Below, one piece after another: positions 16,112 to 25,797 of a stretch of 64,000 nt of DNA (position 1 is its first letter; every line of letters begins with the position of its first letter). Origin of the DNA: Acanthopleuribacter pedis (GTDB lineage Bacteria; Acidobacteriota; Holophagae; Acanthopleuribacterales; Acanthopleuribacteraceae); NCBI RefSeq assembly GCF_017377855.1, contig NZ_JAFREP010000027.1, positions 104,896 to 168,895 of the forward strand. Reading direction: 5' to 3'. The notes below the pieces were generated by a model. It ran no database searches. It was not told the DNA's origin and saw only the letters and a list, made by a program, of their open reading frames with translations. Made by a program: the position numbers and the translations under genes.

Positions 16112-18091
16112 TTAATGGGTCAGCACGCGAGGTTTTATCTTAGCCGCCGGCTCGGCGTTTCCCACCGCTTCTTTTTTGAGGCCCAGGCGTTGCTCCACCC
16201 GTTTAATCAGGGTGGGCACATCCAAACCGGCCATGGCAAGGGCTTCGACCCGTTGGCCGTGGTCGATAAACACATCGCCGATGCCGAACATTTCGATTTT
16301 ACCCGCGTCCAATTGGTTTTGGTTGGCATGTTCCAAAACGGCCGCGCCAAACCCACCCGCGAGATTGTGGTCCTCAAGAGTGAACACCACGGGCTGACGG
16401 GCACATTCACGCGCGATCATCTTGGCATCCAAGGGTTTGGCAAAACGCGCGTTGATCACCGCCAGTTCAATACCGTAACGGCTGTAAATTTCACCGGCCA
16501 CATCCAGCGCCATGTAAACCATGGTGCCGTAAGCCAGCAAGCAGCCGTGGTTGCCGTCGCGGAGTTGTTCGGATTCGCCGACTTTAAAAGGAAGGCGCGG
16601 CAACTCGGCGGATTCCATCGGGGTGCGCGTCCGTGGGAACCGAATCGCGGTAGGGCCGGGGTGATTGACGGCAAGACGCATCATCTGGCGTAACTCGCCG
16701 CCGTCGCGCGGCGCCATCACGGTCATGTTGGGGAACATGCGACAGTAGGTGATGTCGAAGACCCCGTTGTGGGTGGCTCCGTCGGGCCCTACCAAACCGG
16801 CACGGTCCAAACACATCACCACCGGGGTGTTGATCAAGGCCAGTTCTTGAAAAATTTGATCGACGGAACGCTGCATGAAGGTGGAATACACGGCACAAAT
16901 CGGTTTTTGGCCCGCGAGCGCCAAACCCTGGGCCATGCCCACCGCGTGCTGTTCTGCCATGCCCACGTCGTACACGCGGTCGGGAAATTTGTCCCGGAAC
17001 TTCACCAATCCGGTCCCTTCCAGCATGGCGGCGGTAATGGCCACCACGTCCTTGTCTTCCTCGGCCAAACGCATCATTTCATCGACAAAAACGTCGGTGT
17101 AGGCGGGACCGCCTTGCGCGCTGAACTCGGCAGGCAAGTGCGCGGTGATGGATTTACAGGGTTTGCCGGCATGGTAGGCCAAGCGATCTTGTTTGTAGGA
17201 ATAACCCTTGCCCTTGGTGGTAATGCAGTGCAACACGACCGGACGGCGGAAGGATTTACAATCCTCAAGCGCTTCCAAAAGCGTGGGAAAATCGTGCCCG
17301 TCGATGGGGCCGTAATAAAAGTAACCCAGCGCTTCGAACAAAAAGCCGGGCGCAATCACCGGAACCAAACCGTGAATGCTCGACTTCAAACGGTCGGCCA
17401 CGTCGTAGGTGAACTTGCCGAAAAACGGCGAGGCGCTTTCCATCATTTTGGTCAAACGTTTGAAGTTGCCCTTGGCGGCGCGGTAAATGGTGCCGGAACG
17501 GACTTTAGAAAAATACTTCATGAAGGCGCCCACCGAGGGGCCGATGCCGTGTTCATTATCATTTAGCACAATAATCAAAGGTAGGTCGTCAAAGACACCG
17601 GCGTAGTTGAGTGCTTCCAGCGCCGAACCCTCTTGCAAACCGGCGTCGCCCAACATGGCTACCACCTTGCGGTCCGCCTGCTCGCCGCGATTGCGCAAGG
17701 CCATCGCCATCCCCACCGCGGTGTTGAGGCTGGTACCGCCGTGACCTGTTTTAACGCGGTCATAGGGCGATTCATGGGGATCGGGAAACCCGCTCAAGCC
17801 ACCTTTCTGACGAATGGTACCCATCTGGTCGCGGCGACCGGTCAGAATTTTGTGAGGGTAACACTGGTGGCCCACATCGAAGATGAGGTGGTCTTGTTGC
17901 TTAAATTCAAAGAGGTAATGCAAAGCAATGGTCAGTTCAACCACGCCCATTCCCGAGCCAATATGGCCGCCGGTGGTGTTGGTGAAGTCCTTGATAAAAG
18001 CCCGAAGCTCTTCGGCAAGTTGCGGTAACTGCTCGCGAGGCAGTAATTTAAGGTCTTCTGGGCTGTTGATCCGGTCAAGGAGATCACTCAT
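16112..18091 (-). CDS. dxs: 1-deoxy-D-xylulose-5-phosphate synthase
   Basis: A thiamine-diphosphate enzyme joining pyruvate and glyceraldehyde-3-phosphate in the first step of the MEP isoprenoid pathway. Of 659 aa (family usually about 620-640), it keeps the N-terminal FDVGHQCYPHKILTGR with the catalytic His, the TPP motif GDAGLQEGSALEALN (about 150), the second-domain MAEQHAVGMAQG with the catalytic Glu (about 380) and the C-terminal transketolase domain. A short tail beyond the fold (KKEAVGNAEPAAKIKPR) accounts for the extra length. ATG start at 18091. It converges with the UvrA-like gene with a 30-bp gap and no obvious terminator. Confidence 0.95.
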   Translation of the reverse strand: MSDLLDRINSPEDLKLLPREQLPQLAEELRAFIKDFTNTTGGHIGSGMGVVELTIALHYLFEFKQQDHLIFDVGHQCYPHKILTGRRDQMGTIRQKGGLSGFPDPHESPYDRVKTGHGGTSLNTAVGMAMALRNRGEQADRKVVAMLGDAGLQEGSALEALNYAGVFDDLPLIIVLNDNEHGIGPSVGAFMKYFSKVRSGTIYRAAKGNFKRLTKMMESASPFFGKFTYDVADRLKSSIHGLVPVIAPGFLFEALGYFYYGPIDGHDFPTLLEALEDCKSFRRPVVLHCITTKGKGYSYKQDRLAYHAGKPCKSITAHLPAEFSAQGGPAYTDVFVDEMMRLAEEDKDVVAITAAMLEGTGLVKFRDKFPDRVYDVGMAEQHAVGMAQGLALAGQKPICAVYSTFMQRSVDQIFQELALINTPVVMCLDRAGLVGPDGATHNGVFDITYCRMFPNMTVMAPRDGGELRQMMRLAVNHPGPTAIRFPRTRTPMESAELPRLPFKVGESEQLRDGNHGCLLAYGTMVYMALDVAGEIYSRYGIELAVINARFAKPLDAKMIARECARQPVVFTLEDHNLAGGFGAAVLEHANQNQLDAGKIEMFGIGDVFIDHGQRVEALAMAGLDVPTLIKRVEQRLGLKKEAVGNAEPAAKIKPRVLTH

Positions 18092-18312
18092 GTTTTCCTA
18101 CACCTACAAGCGAAATTTCGCCAAATCTGAATATTATTACCACTTGTTCGCCCATGCCGCAACTTTCCAAACACGCTACCAAGTATCAACCTTGATGCGG
18201 TCCGTTGCAACGATCCAGCGCGGCCCACGTAAAAACGCGAAGACACGGGGGTGAACCAAACCCTCTCACAAGATTAAACAGCGTCGAAAAACTTTCAAGT
18301 AGAAGGAGCACC

Positions 18313-18909
18313 ATGAACGACTGGGAACGCATTCCCATGGGTTACACCGCCAAGCAGCAGCCCGCGACAGCGGATCTGTTAAACACGGGCGAATGGCGCT
18401 TTCCAAACGTGCCGGCAACCTTGAGCAGCTGCGTGGTCGACAGCTTCTGCGATTACGTTTCAGCCTGGAACCACAACGGTTTCTGGCTGTTTGACCATCC
18501 CCAAATTCTTTTGAAAACGGCGGCCCATTTCGGGGTGGACACCACCGACATGCGGCTGTTCTACGCCGAGGCCTACCCCCGCCAATACAGCGCGGCCGGG
18601 GAGGATCTCGGCGCGGTACGCCCGGATCCCGGTTTGCCCACGGCCGTCCAGGAACCGACCCACAAAACCCTGCTTGGCTTCGAGCCTGTGACCTTCTACG
18701 CCGGAACCCTGCCGGAATGCGCTTATTTAAGTTGTAACGGCCTTTACAAAGATTTTCCCAACCTCAACCAACACCTGCTGTTTCCTGACCTGGATACACC
18801 GCGCGTCCACCTCCAAAACGGTGACTTTAGCCATTGCGAACCCGGCCCGGTGCGCCTTATCGCCCTATACGAGGTGCCTTGGCCGGATCAATCGGCCGAA
18901 TCAGATTGA
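18313..18909 (+). CDS. Hypothetical protein
   Basis: 198 aa from the ATG at 18313, which has AGAAGGAG 5 nt upstream; the frame is open upstream but without coding character. No signal peptide or membrane segment. It is rich in aromatic residues and Pro, with several Cys, and appears globular and cytosolic. I do not recognise a family. Its 3' end overlaps the convergent DUF547 gene by 22 nt. Confidence 0.7.
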   Translation: MNDWERIPMGYTAKQQPATADLLNTGEWRFPNVPATLSSCVVDSFCDYVSAWNHNGFWLFDHPQILLKTAAHFGVDTTDMRLFYAEAYPRQYSAAGEDLGAVRPDPGLPTAVQEPTHKTLLGFEPVTFYAGTLPECAYLSCNGLYKDFPNLNQHLLFPDLDTPRVHLQNGDFSHCEPGPVRLIALYEVPWPDQSAESD

Positions 18910-19721
18910 ATCGCGGGCAAAGGCCCCCGCCGACTGTCGTTGAGCGACCAGTCATAAGGCAGGTAGGTGATGGGGGCCTCGACGACGGTACCACGCGGCC
19001 CCCGCGCTTGCAGCAGGTTGCGCAAGCCTTGTTCGCCGCCGAAATCGGCCAGGTACCATTTAAAAATCGAGGACAGGCGCCATACCTTCTCCTCGGGGTC
19101 GTAGTGGTTGTAGCGCTCGTTGTTAATGAAGGCGGTTTCGGCCTCGCTCAATTGCGCTTCCAATCGGTCGGGTACGTAGGCCTCGGCGCGCAACGGCGGG
19201 CAGGAACGCGCGGCGCAATTTAAGGCGAAATGGACGCGGGCGTCCAGCGGCTGGATGAGGGTGGTTTCGAGCCCGTGCAAGGAAACCTTCCGGCCCGCAA
19301 GGAGATAAGCCCGCTCGCGGAAAAATTGCCGCAAGGGACCGGCATCCTCAACCGACTGAATCGGCCGGTGCTGCAGCACACCTTGGATCACAAATGCATT
19401 GTAGGCGTTGATCAAAAAGGCCAGCCGCGCGGCCTCGTCGGGAAATTGGGCAGGCGTGGCCCGCGCCACTTCCGCCAAATATGCATTGAGATGTTGTCGG
19501 GCCGGACCCGCCGCCCGCTGATAATCCACCAAGCCCCCGTCGGTCACCACTTCTTTGAGGAAAACGTCCCACAAACGCGGGTCCGGTTTCAAAAAGGGTC
19601 GCTCATCGACATGCATCACCGCGGCGACACCGTTTAAACCGGCAAACCATCGCCAAGCGCCGATTGCAGCGACGATCAACACCATTCCCAAAACCAAAGC
19701 CGTTCCGATTTTTGCCGCCAC
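18888..19721 (-). CDS. DUF547 domain protein, membrane-anchored
   Basis: About 277 aa. The N-terminal hydrophobic segment (residues ~5-28, GTALVLGMVLIVAAIGAWRW) is a signal anchor, so the rest is extracytoplasmic. DUF547 spans about 75-230, shown by LAFLINAYNAFVI, the FNxxARSCPPL-like stretch HFALNCAARSCPPLRA, and AFINN. The family is of unknown function, and its conserved Cys-Pro and Asn residues suggest a possible cysteine-dependent activity. The GTG at 19721 is preferred over the TTG at 19724 because GAGG then sits 5 nt upstream rather than 2. The C-terminus overlaps the convergent hypothetical gene. Confidence 0.85.
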   Translation of the reverse strand: MAAKIGTALVLGMVLIVAAIGAWRWFAGLNGVAAVMHVDERPFLKPDPRLWDVFLKEVVTDGGLVDYQRAAGPARQHLNAYLAEVARATPAQFPDEAARLAFLINAYNAFVIQGVLQHRPIQSVEDAGPLRQFFRERAYLLAGRKVSLHGLETTLIQPLDARVHFALNCAARSCPPLRAEAYVPDRLEAQLSEAETAFINNERYNHYDPEEKVWRLSSIFKWYLADFGGEQGLRNLLQARGPRGTVVEAPITYLPYDWSLNDSRRGPLPAIQSDSAD

Positions 19722-19858
19722 CAAAGCCTCAATGTACCTTTTTCTTGTGCCCGAACCGGGCTCTTACGCCCAAATCACCGCGATTCATCGCGCTTCTTAG
19801 GTTAAACACCGACTGTGCCGATTTTCTTCTCGTGAAACAACAGTGGCCGCGGGATCGC

Positions 19859-22048
19859 TTAACCAGACAACACCCGACCGGGATAACAGCGCTGCTCCAA
19901 GGCTTGGAGTGAGGGAAATCGCGCCAGATCGGGTCCCTTCAACGAGGCTTCGCCCAGGATCAAATGGGCGTTGGAGGCCTCGTGTAGGGTACGGGCCAGC
20001 ATCACCAGGGCGGTGCGGGCGTCGCGGACATCGGGAAACAAACGTTTGGCCGCTGCATCATCGGGTTCGAGCCGGATCACGCGCGCCACGGCCGAGGTGT
20101 CCTCAAGGTCGCCGAAAACCAAGTCGAGAACCAGGCCGTGACCCGCGACCAAAGCAAGGGTTAACCCGTTGATTCGCTGAAAGGGAAAGGTCCGCACCTG
20201 TTGACCGGGGATCAGCAGCAAAATGCCTTCTTTGTTTAATCCCTGCACCGCGGCCCGGAACAAGGTGGGTTGGGGTCTCGCCGGGGCGCCCGCGGGCACG
20301 GCTTGCGGGGACGGCGCGACTTTGGGGACGGGACCGGTGGGCTGGGTCGGGACAGCCGGGTGATCACCCGAAGCCGACGGGGGCCGGCCGGGGTCGACCT
20401 CGGGCACCAGGGCTACCGCGTGCGCCTTGTTTTGCCAATGATCTTGGGCCGGATCCAATTCCTCAGCCCAGGTATCGCGGTCAAAAACCATCGGTTGTTG
20501 GTACTCCGATAGATCAAGCGGCTTGCGCACATTGGGATCGGGCGCATAAACGGTATCCGGCGCATCGCGCCAAAACGCGAGCGAGGTGGCCAAAGTTTCC
20601 CGGCTCTCCCCATCCAAATCCCCGTTGTTTTCCAACGGTTCGGCGATTGCCAAGGCGCGCGCATGACTCCAATCCGCGGCAAGTAAGGCCAACTGCAGAC
20701 GTTGTTGCGGGCTGTACTCGAAGAGAATCGCTTTTTGCTGATCCAGCACCTCGGCCGCGGCATCATAATCGCCGATTTCCATCAGCGTTCCGGCGAGGTA
20801 ACAACACAGGTCAAAAGGAAAACGCAGATGGGGGACCAGGTCGCGGCAGGTACGGTACACAATCAACGCCGTGCCGATATCCTCGTGTTGCAGGGAATGC
20901 TCGAACATCCAAGGCGCGGCGGCGGCGAGGTGAACAGGATCCTTGGTCTCGCGGGCGCGGGTCCAATAACGGCGACGCAGATCCTCCATTTCGGGATAAT
21001 CCTTTATACCGCGCGCCAAAATGTCGAGGGCGTCGCCTTTTCCGTCGGCGTCGGCCTGTCGCACCGCGTTGACGGGGTTGTTTTCGGGAAGATCCAAATC
21101 GAGGCCCTTGGGATCGATGCGCACATCCCAACCGGTGATTTTTAAAAGGGCGGCGATGGCAAACCCAAAGGCAAAACCCCAAACATACAGCCAGACCGCG
21201 CCGCTCCCGTAACCGCGGTCAAAGTAAGCCATCCATCCGAAAAAGAAAGCCAGCACGGTGATGAAGAGATAGGCAGGGACCTTGAAGGTCCCCGAGCCAA
21301 AGCGGGTCGCGTAAAAAAAGGTAAAGCGAACGTCGTAGAATTTAAACAAAAACGCGCCGGTCACCGCGGCAACAACGCCACCGGCACCTACCACCGTGTG
21401 GTACGGGTTGCGGTGGAGACCCAAAAGCATCACGCCGGTAAACACGGCGGCGGTCGCCAGGAAGGCACCGTAAAAGGGACGCCCGAAACGATCCTCTACT
21501 AAGGGGCCGGTGAAGTAAAACATGACGAGGTGTCCGATTAACACCAGAATGTTGGTGTGGATAAAAACATAGGTGAGCAAACCAAAAGCGGAGAAACCGC
21601 GTTGGCCGATGCCGTAGCGAAACGCGGGATAATGGCGCAAAAATTGATCGACCCGAACCGCAAACTTTCGCGAGGCGGTTTCAACTTGTTGACGACTCAC
21701 CTCGGGTATGGCTATTTCGGGCAGGGTCGCCCCACCGTAATACGAAACCTTGGCCTCGACTTTTTTCCGTGCCTCGGGCGAAAGGGAATCCAGATAATCC
21801 TGAACATCGTAATAATGCACCGTTTCAAAAAAGAGGCGGTCCTCCAAGACGGCCTCATGGTAGGGGCTGATCTGGATGTAACGATGCTCGCGGTACGTGT
21901 CCACCAAATCGAGGTAATCAGCGTGTAACGCCTCTTGCGAGCCGCCGAGATTGGACAAAAACTGCAAAACGACCCAAACGACCATCAGGCTAAACGAGAC
22001 AATCGGAACCCGGCGCAAAATGGATTGGTCAATACCAACAGGAATCAA
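19859..22048 (-). CDS. Rhomboid-fold membrane protein lacking catalytic residues, long C-terminal tail
   Basis: 729 aa from the TTG at 22048 (GGAGCC 8 nt upstream; the start of the IPVGIDQS N-terminus typical of these proteins). Residues ~25-330 form a rhomboid domain of six to seven membrane segments, with the TYVFIHTN loop and the FTGPLVEDRFG motif after TM2. The active-site GxSG is here GAGG (VVGAGGVVAAVTG), so the nucleophilic Ser is Gly. The TM2 Asn is His (LIGHLVMF), and the TM6 AH(x)GGF is LYVWGF without His. It therefore looks like a pseudoprotease. The cytosolic tail (~350-729) has TPR-like helices, a Pro-rich linker near 585-620 and a C-terminal globular part. Role unknown. Confidence 0.85.
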   Translation of the reverse strand: MIPVGIDQSILRRVPIVSFSLMVVWVVLQFLSNLGGSQEALHADYLDLVDTYREHRYIQISPYHEAVLEDRLFFETVHYYDVQDYLDSLSPEARKKVEAKVSYYGGATLPEIAIPEVSRQQVETASRKFAVRVDQFLRHYPAFRYGIGQRGFSAFGLLTYVFIHTNILVLIGHLVMFYFTGPLVEDRFGRPFYGAFLATAAVFTGVMLLGLHRNPYHTVVGAGGVVAAVTGAFLFKFYDVRFTFFYATRFGSGTFKVPAYLFITVLAFFFGWMAYFDRGYGSGAVWLYVWGFAFGFAIAALLKITGWDVRIDPKGLDLDLPENNPVNAVRQADADGKGDALDILARGIKDYPEMEDLRRRYWTRARETKDPVHLAAAAPWMFEHSLQHEDIGTALIVYRTCRDLVPHLRFPFDLCCYLAGTLMEIGDYDAAAEVLDQQKAILFEYSPQQRLQLALLAADWSHARALAIAEPLENNGDLDGESRETLATSLAFWRDAPDTVYAPDPNVRKPLDLSEYQQPMVFDRDTWAEELDPAQDHWQNKAHAVALVPEVDPGRPPSASGDHPAVPTQPTGPVPKVAPSPQAVPAGAPARPQPTLFRAAVQGLNKEGILLLIPGQQVRTFPFQRINGLTLALVAGHGLVLDLVFGDLEDTSAVARVIRLEPDDAAAKRLFPDVRDARTALVMLARTLHEASNAHLILGEASLKGPDLARFPSLQALEQRCYPGRVLSG

Positions 22049-22428
22049 GGTTTTGGCTCCAAGAGAAGGGTTGTTCCAAGCGTACACGAAAACAGCCTGG
22101 GGCGGCGACCCCATCGCGCGGGCGGCCACCTTCCAATCAGGCGAAATCCGAAGGAAGAAGCGCCTGAAAATCACCGTTAGGTGCAGCACACAAGCAAAGG
22201 ATCCGGCACAGCCAAGGAGACGAACGAACATTGATTATTTCTATATGTGACGCGGCCATCTCGAAGCCGTGTTTCGAAGTGACGGGAATATCCGCGGCGG
22301 ATATTCCCAAGCCCAACCGACGGTTGGGCGGGAGAAGCAACCTCAGCGCATCCTCAAAATCAAAATATCCTGAGAAAAAACGAATACAACACTACCCCCC
22401 AACCGGCACACCAACGCACCCAACCATC
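22049..22428. other. Intergenic region with a cluster of three palindromes
   Basis: A 380-bp gap upstream of the rhomboid gene. The frame of that gene is open through part of it, but no ribosome-binding site supports earlier starts. The only structure is the palindrome cluster at 22261-22329, listed separately. Confidence 0.5.
22261..22329. repeat. Cluster of three successive palindromes
   Basis: Three adjacent inverted repeats: TCGAA/TTCGA (22261-22277), GGGAATATCCGC/GCGGATATTCCC with a single central base (22284-22308), and GCCCAACCG/CGGTTGGGC with a single central base (22311-22329). None is followed by a T tract on either strand. Candidates are regulator binding sites or a REP-like element. 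Confidence 0.6.
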
Positions 22429-22971
22429 CTAGCCCAGGATTTGCTCGGTCGTTTTCACGATGCAGAACTCCTCATGGAGCGAGGCAAGGTGAACGTTGTG
22501 AAGGGTTTCCGCGGGTATGTAAACGCCGCGATGGTCGGTTTTGTCAAAGGTTGCGGTGGCGTCCGAAACAAGCTCGACGGAGAAACCGAGGTTGGCCGCC
22601 ATGCGGGTGGTGGTTGAAACACAATGGTCCGTGGTCAAACCAACGATCACCAACCGGGTGATGCCCGCCTCCTTCAAGCGCGCTTCCAAATCAGTGCCGA
22701 TAAAGCCGCTGTTCACGGTTTTTTCAAACACCGGCTCGCCCGGCAGGGGAGCAACAGCGGGCAGGAAGGCATTGCCGGGTTTGTCCGGGTGCAGGGGTGA
22801 TTTAGGTGATAACGAATTGTGTTTGACGTGGAATACGGGCCAACCTTGTTCGCGCCAATGGGCCAAAATACGCTGCATGTTGGCCTCCGCATCGGGATTG
22901 TTGCGCGGCCCCCAAAAAGGTTCCTCAAATCCCTGCTGCACATCAATCAAAACCAAAGCACGACGATCCAT
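22429..22971 (-). CDS. Isochorismatase-family cysteine hydrolase
   Basis: 180 aa from the ATG at 22971 (AAGGAG 8 nt upstream; the ATG at 22995 is less well placed). The fold is shown by ALVLIDVQQGF with the catalytic Asp, EKTVNSGFIGTDLEARL with the catalytic Lys just before, and GLTTDHCVSTTTRMA with the nucleophilic Cys. Family members hydrolyse amides such as nicotinamide, or cleave isochorismate; the substrate cannot be fixed here. It begins 42 nt after the Ser/Thr kinase gene on the same strand, so the two are probably co-transcribed. Confidence 0.92.
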   Translation of the reverse strand: MDRRALVLIDVQQGFEEPFWGPRNNPDAEANMQRILAHWREQGWPVFHVKHNSLSPKSPLHPDKPGNAFLPAVAPLPGEPVFEKTVNSGFIGTDLEARLKEAGITRLVIVGLTTDHCVSTTTRMAANLGFSVELVSDATATFDKTDHRGVYIPAETLHNVHLASLHEEFCIVKTTEQILG

Positions 22972-23013
22972 GTTTGCGCTCCTTTCAAAGATCACCCCGC
23001 GCGGCGGCGGGTA

Positions 23014-25365
23014 TTATTGCACCAACGGGCTATCGTTGGGTTCGGGTTCAGCCACGCCGGTTTCGTCGAATTCCCGCAACGCCTGTTCCAAGTTGCGCGC
23101 CAAACGGTGTTGCGCGCCGTAGGTTTCCCGGCTCAAATCGAAGGCACACTGAAGGAAGTAGTCGGCGCGCGCGTGTTCGCCCTCGCGGCGTAGTTTCTCG
23201 GCCACGCGCGCAAAGGTATGAACCAAGTATTCGTCCGAACCGGCCTGAATTTGCTCCTCCAACGCCCATTTCAACAAAACCTCTTCGTGGGACCATTTCT
23301 CCAATTCTTGGTAATGGCTGATCAAGGCGTACAAGATGCGGGAAACCCGTTCGGGGTCTCGCTGATCCTGGTTGTGAAACACGGCCAAAGCCCGCCACAG
23401 CATGGGTTCGGCCAAGTCGTGGCGCCCCTGTCCGTCATAAACTTCGGCTAAATCTTGCAAGACCTGCCCGTCCATGAGGGCGGCGATTTGGTCGTCCTCG
23501 GCCTCGGTCAATGATCGGGCTTCCAGCAGCAAACACTCCGCCTTGTCAAAGTGACGGCGCCGGGCATGAATACCCGCCAGAACCCGCAAACTCTCGGCGA
23601 CATCGCGCGCTTCCCCCTGTTCGCGCCGTAAGGCCAGGGCTTCTGTGATGATGGATTCCGCCTGATTTTCAGCACCCAGGTTGAGGCACACCGAACCAAC
23701 CGTATGCATCACCGCCGCTTGAACCGCCGGATTATCGGGATAAAACTCCTGAATCCGACGCATGGCGCGGTCGGTAATCAGATTGGCGGGGATTTCGCCG
23801 GCCGGCCCGCCCACTTGGGGTACCGCAAACAGATCGGAAAAAAACTCACCGACAAAATGCGCCTTGGCGCGTTGCATTTCGGCCGCGCGCCGTTGCGCCA
23901 AGGTTTCGCGATGCTGCACCAAGGCGGTCACCACAAACAGCAGCACCATCACCACCATAATAAAGGTGGTCATCATCGCGAATTGGTGTCGCTCCCAAAA
24001 TCGCTGCATCAGGTACAGCGGGCTGTGCCCGCGTGCCAGCACGGGGTGCCCGCTTAGGTAATTGACAATATCCAGCGAAAACTGTTCGGCCGAGGCGTAA
24101 CGCAAATCGGGATCTTTGGTAATCGCCTTCATAATCATATTGTCGAGATCGCCGCGCAACTGGCGTTCCATGCGACGCGGATCGGTCCGGCGCTTCTCGC
24201 TGATGGATTCCGGCGTCAGCACCACCGTCCCGCGAGCGCGTTCAATTTGGAAACGCTCCCAAAAAACGACGCTGGGCCGCGGCGGGTAATCATCGCAAAC
24301 CACACGCTGAACGTCTTCCTCCGTGCGGTTGCCGAAGCGGTGGGCGCGGTGCCCGCTCAAGAGTTCGTAGAGCAACAAGCCAAGGGCGTAAATATCGCTT
24401 TCCGTGGTCACGATTTCGCCGCGCACCTGTTCCGGGCTGGCGTATTCCGGCGTCATCGGGCGCACGCCGCTTTCGGTGAGGGTCACCGGCTCGTGACTGC
24501 CCGGCCGCAGAATTTTGGCTATGCCGAAATCGAGTAACTTGGGTTCACCCGCCGCGGTCACCAAAATGTTTCCCGGCTTTAAGTCGCGGTGGACCACCAG
24601 GTTTTGGTGCGCGAAATGGACCGCCGAACACACCTTGCGGAACAAACGCAAACGCGCGGCAATGGTCAGTTTTTGAAAATCGCAATAATCGTGGATGGGC
24701 ACCCCGTCGACGTATTCCATCACGAAATAAGGCAAGCCGTCGTCGGTGGCACCGCCGTCCAACAAGGTGGCGATGTTGGGATGGCTCAGATTGGCCATGA
24801 TTTGGCGTTCGTTGTTAAAGCGGGAAATCAAATCTTGGGTCGCCATGGCGTAGGGCAAAATTTTGAGGGCGACCTCTTGCTCAAACTCTTCGTCTTTGCG
24901 GGTCGCCATATAAACCGCGCCCATCCCACCGCGACCGATCTCGTGAATCACGCGATAAGGGCCGACCACGTCGTTGGCTTTTAAGCCGGTCGAGGGAACT
25001 TGTTCGGGATCCGCCATGGGCGATGCTTCGATAAATTCCGCGTCGGCCGCCTCGCCGTGGGAAGTAAGCAATTTGTCGACCTTCTCGCGAACCTCGGCGC
25101 AGCGCTCCGCCACCTTGGCCAGGTACATCGCGCGGGCTTCGCGGTCTAGATCCAGGCAAAACCCGAAAATATCCAGCGCGCGCTTCTCCTTGGACCCGGT
25201 CAGTTCGGTAGGGTCCAAGGTCGCCAGGATTTCCTCAATCTCTTCACGTAAATCGGGCTGCTTGCGGCAAACCTTATCGAGAAATGCGTCGCGTGCCTCT
25301 CCCGATAAATCGAGGGCGGCAATAAAAATGTGCTGAAACTGATCTTCACCGGAGGCGGTGTCCAT
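23014..25365 (-). CDS. Ser/Thr protein kinase with transmembrane segment and TPR-like C-terminus
   Basis: 783 aa. An N-terminal helical region (1-130) with two LDREAR-type repeats precedes a Hanks-type kinase (about 138-440): GRGGMGAVY glycine loop, VALKIL Lys, HRDLKPGN catalytic loop (near 260), DFGIAK, and the TPEYASPEQVRG activation or P+1 region. One membrane helix follows (about 460-480, TFIMVVMVLLFVVTAL), then an outside half with TPR-like repeats (about 530-760). This architecture (kinase-TM-TPR) is common in Acidobacteriota and myxobacteria. All catalytic residues appear present. Targets unknown. Start ATG at 25365; an upstream gap of about 430 bp holds repeat copy C. Confidence 0.93.
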   Translation of the reverse strand: MDTASGEDQFQHIFIAALDLSGEARDAFLDKVCRKQPDLREEIEEILATLDPTELTGSKEKRALDIFGFCLDLDREARAMYLAKVAERCAEVREKVDKLLTSHGEAADAEFIEASPMADPEQVPSTGLKANDVVGPYRVIHEIGRGGMGAVYMATRKDEEFEQEVALKILPYAMATQDLISRFNNERQIMANLSHPNIATLLDGGATDDGLPYFVMEYVDGVPIHDYCDFQKLTIAARLRLFRKVCSAVHFAHQNLVVHRDLKPGNILVTAAGEPKLLDFGIAKILRPGSHEPVTLTESGVRPMTPEYASPEQVRGEIVTTESDIYALGLLLYELLSGHRAHRFGNRTEEDVQRVVCDDYPPRPSVVFWERFQIERARGTVVLTPESISEKRRTDPRRMERQLRGDLDNMIMKAITKDPDLRYASAEQFSLDIVNYLSGHPVLARGHSPLYLMQRFWERHQFAMMTTFIMVVMVLLFVVTALVQHRETLAQRRAAEMQRAKAHFVGEFFSDLFAVPQVGGPAGEIPANLITDRAMRRIQEFYPDNPAVQAAVMHTVGSVCLNLGAENQAESIITEALALRREQGEARDVAESLRVLAGIHARRRHFDKAECLLLEARSLTEAEDDQIAALMDGQVLQDLAEVYDGQGRHDLAEPMLWRALAVFHNQDQRDPERVSRILYALISHYQELEKWSHEEVLLKWALEEQIQAGSDEYLVHTFARVAEKLRREGEHARADYFLQCAFDLSRETYGAQHRLARNLEQALREFDETGVAEPEPNDSPLVQ

Positions 25366-25797
25366 AAACCCTCAACGCACAATCCCCGCGGGTCCTCTTC
25401 CCCGTTGCCGAAATTTCACGGAAAGCCCTGGTGAACCAACGGATGAAACCCAGTCAAAAGCTTTTTTGTAATGCTGCATTGTAGCGCACATCGGCCGTCG
25501 CCCAAAAAAATGCTTGGCCCGCATTGCTCAATCGGGTTGTCCCGTGGCAGAAACCTGGGTTAGCCCGCATTTCTCACAAGGAATTCTGCTACGGGGCTAG
25601 CCATGCGATTACGAGGGGGCGGCCTTCCGCCTTACTTGGTCGAGCCGCCTTCGCCTCAGCTGCTACACCTGTGCCGGCTCTCGGTCGTAAGCTTCGTACT
25701 CACAATGCTTTCTGCTTTTCGCGACGAATCCTTGTGAGAACCGCGGGCTAGCAATGCGGGTGCGCGCCACGCGAAGGGGCTGGTTGGCAAAGCCGCG
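25366..25797. other. Intergenic region with repeat copy C
   Basis: A 432-bp gap upstream of the kinase gene. Apart from the dispersed element at 25560-25751 and a further end-like piece near 25516 (GGCCCGCATTGCTCAATCGG), nothing is recognised. Confidence 0.55.
25560..25751 (-). repeat. Dispersed TIR element, full copy C
   Basis: About 190 bp, matching the reverse complement of copy B over its whole length (for example TGCGATTACGAGGGGGCGGC, then GTCGAGCCGCCTTCGCC). It keeps both inverted ends (TTAGCCCGCATTTCTCACAA and CCTTGTGAGAACCGCGGGCT). It lies between the TPR gene and the kinase gene. Confidence 0.82.
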
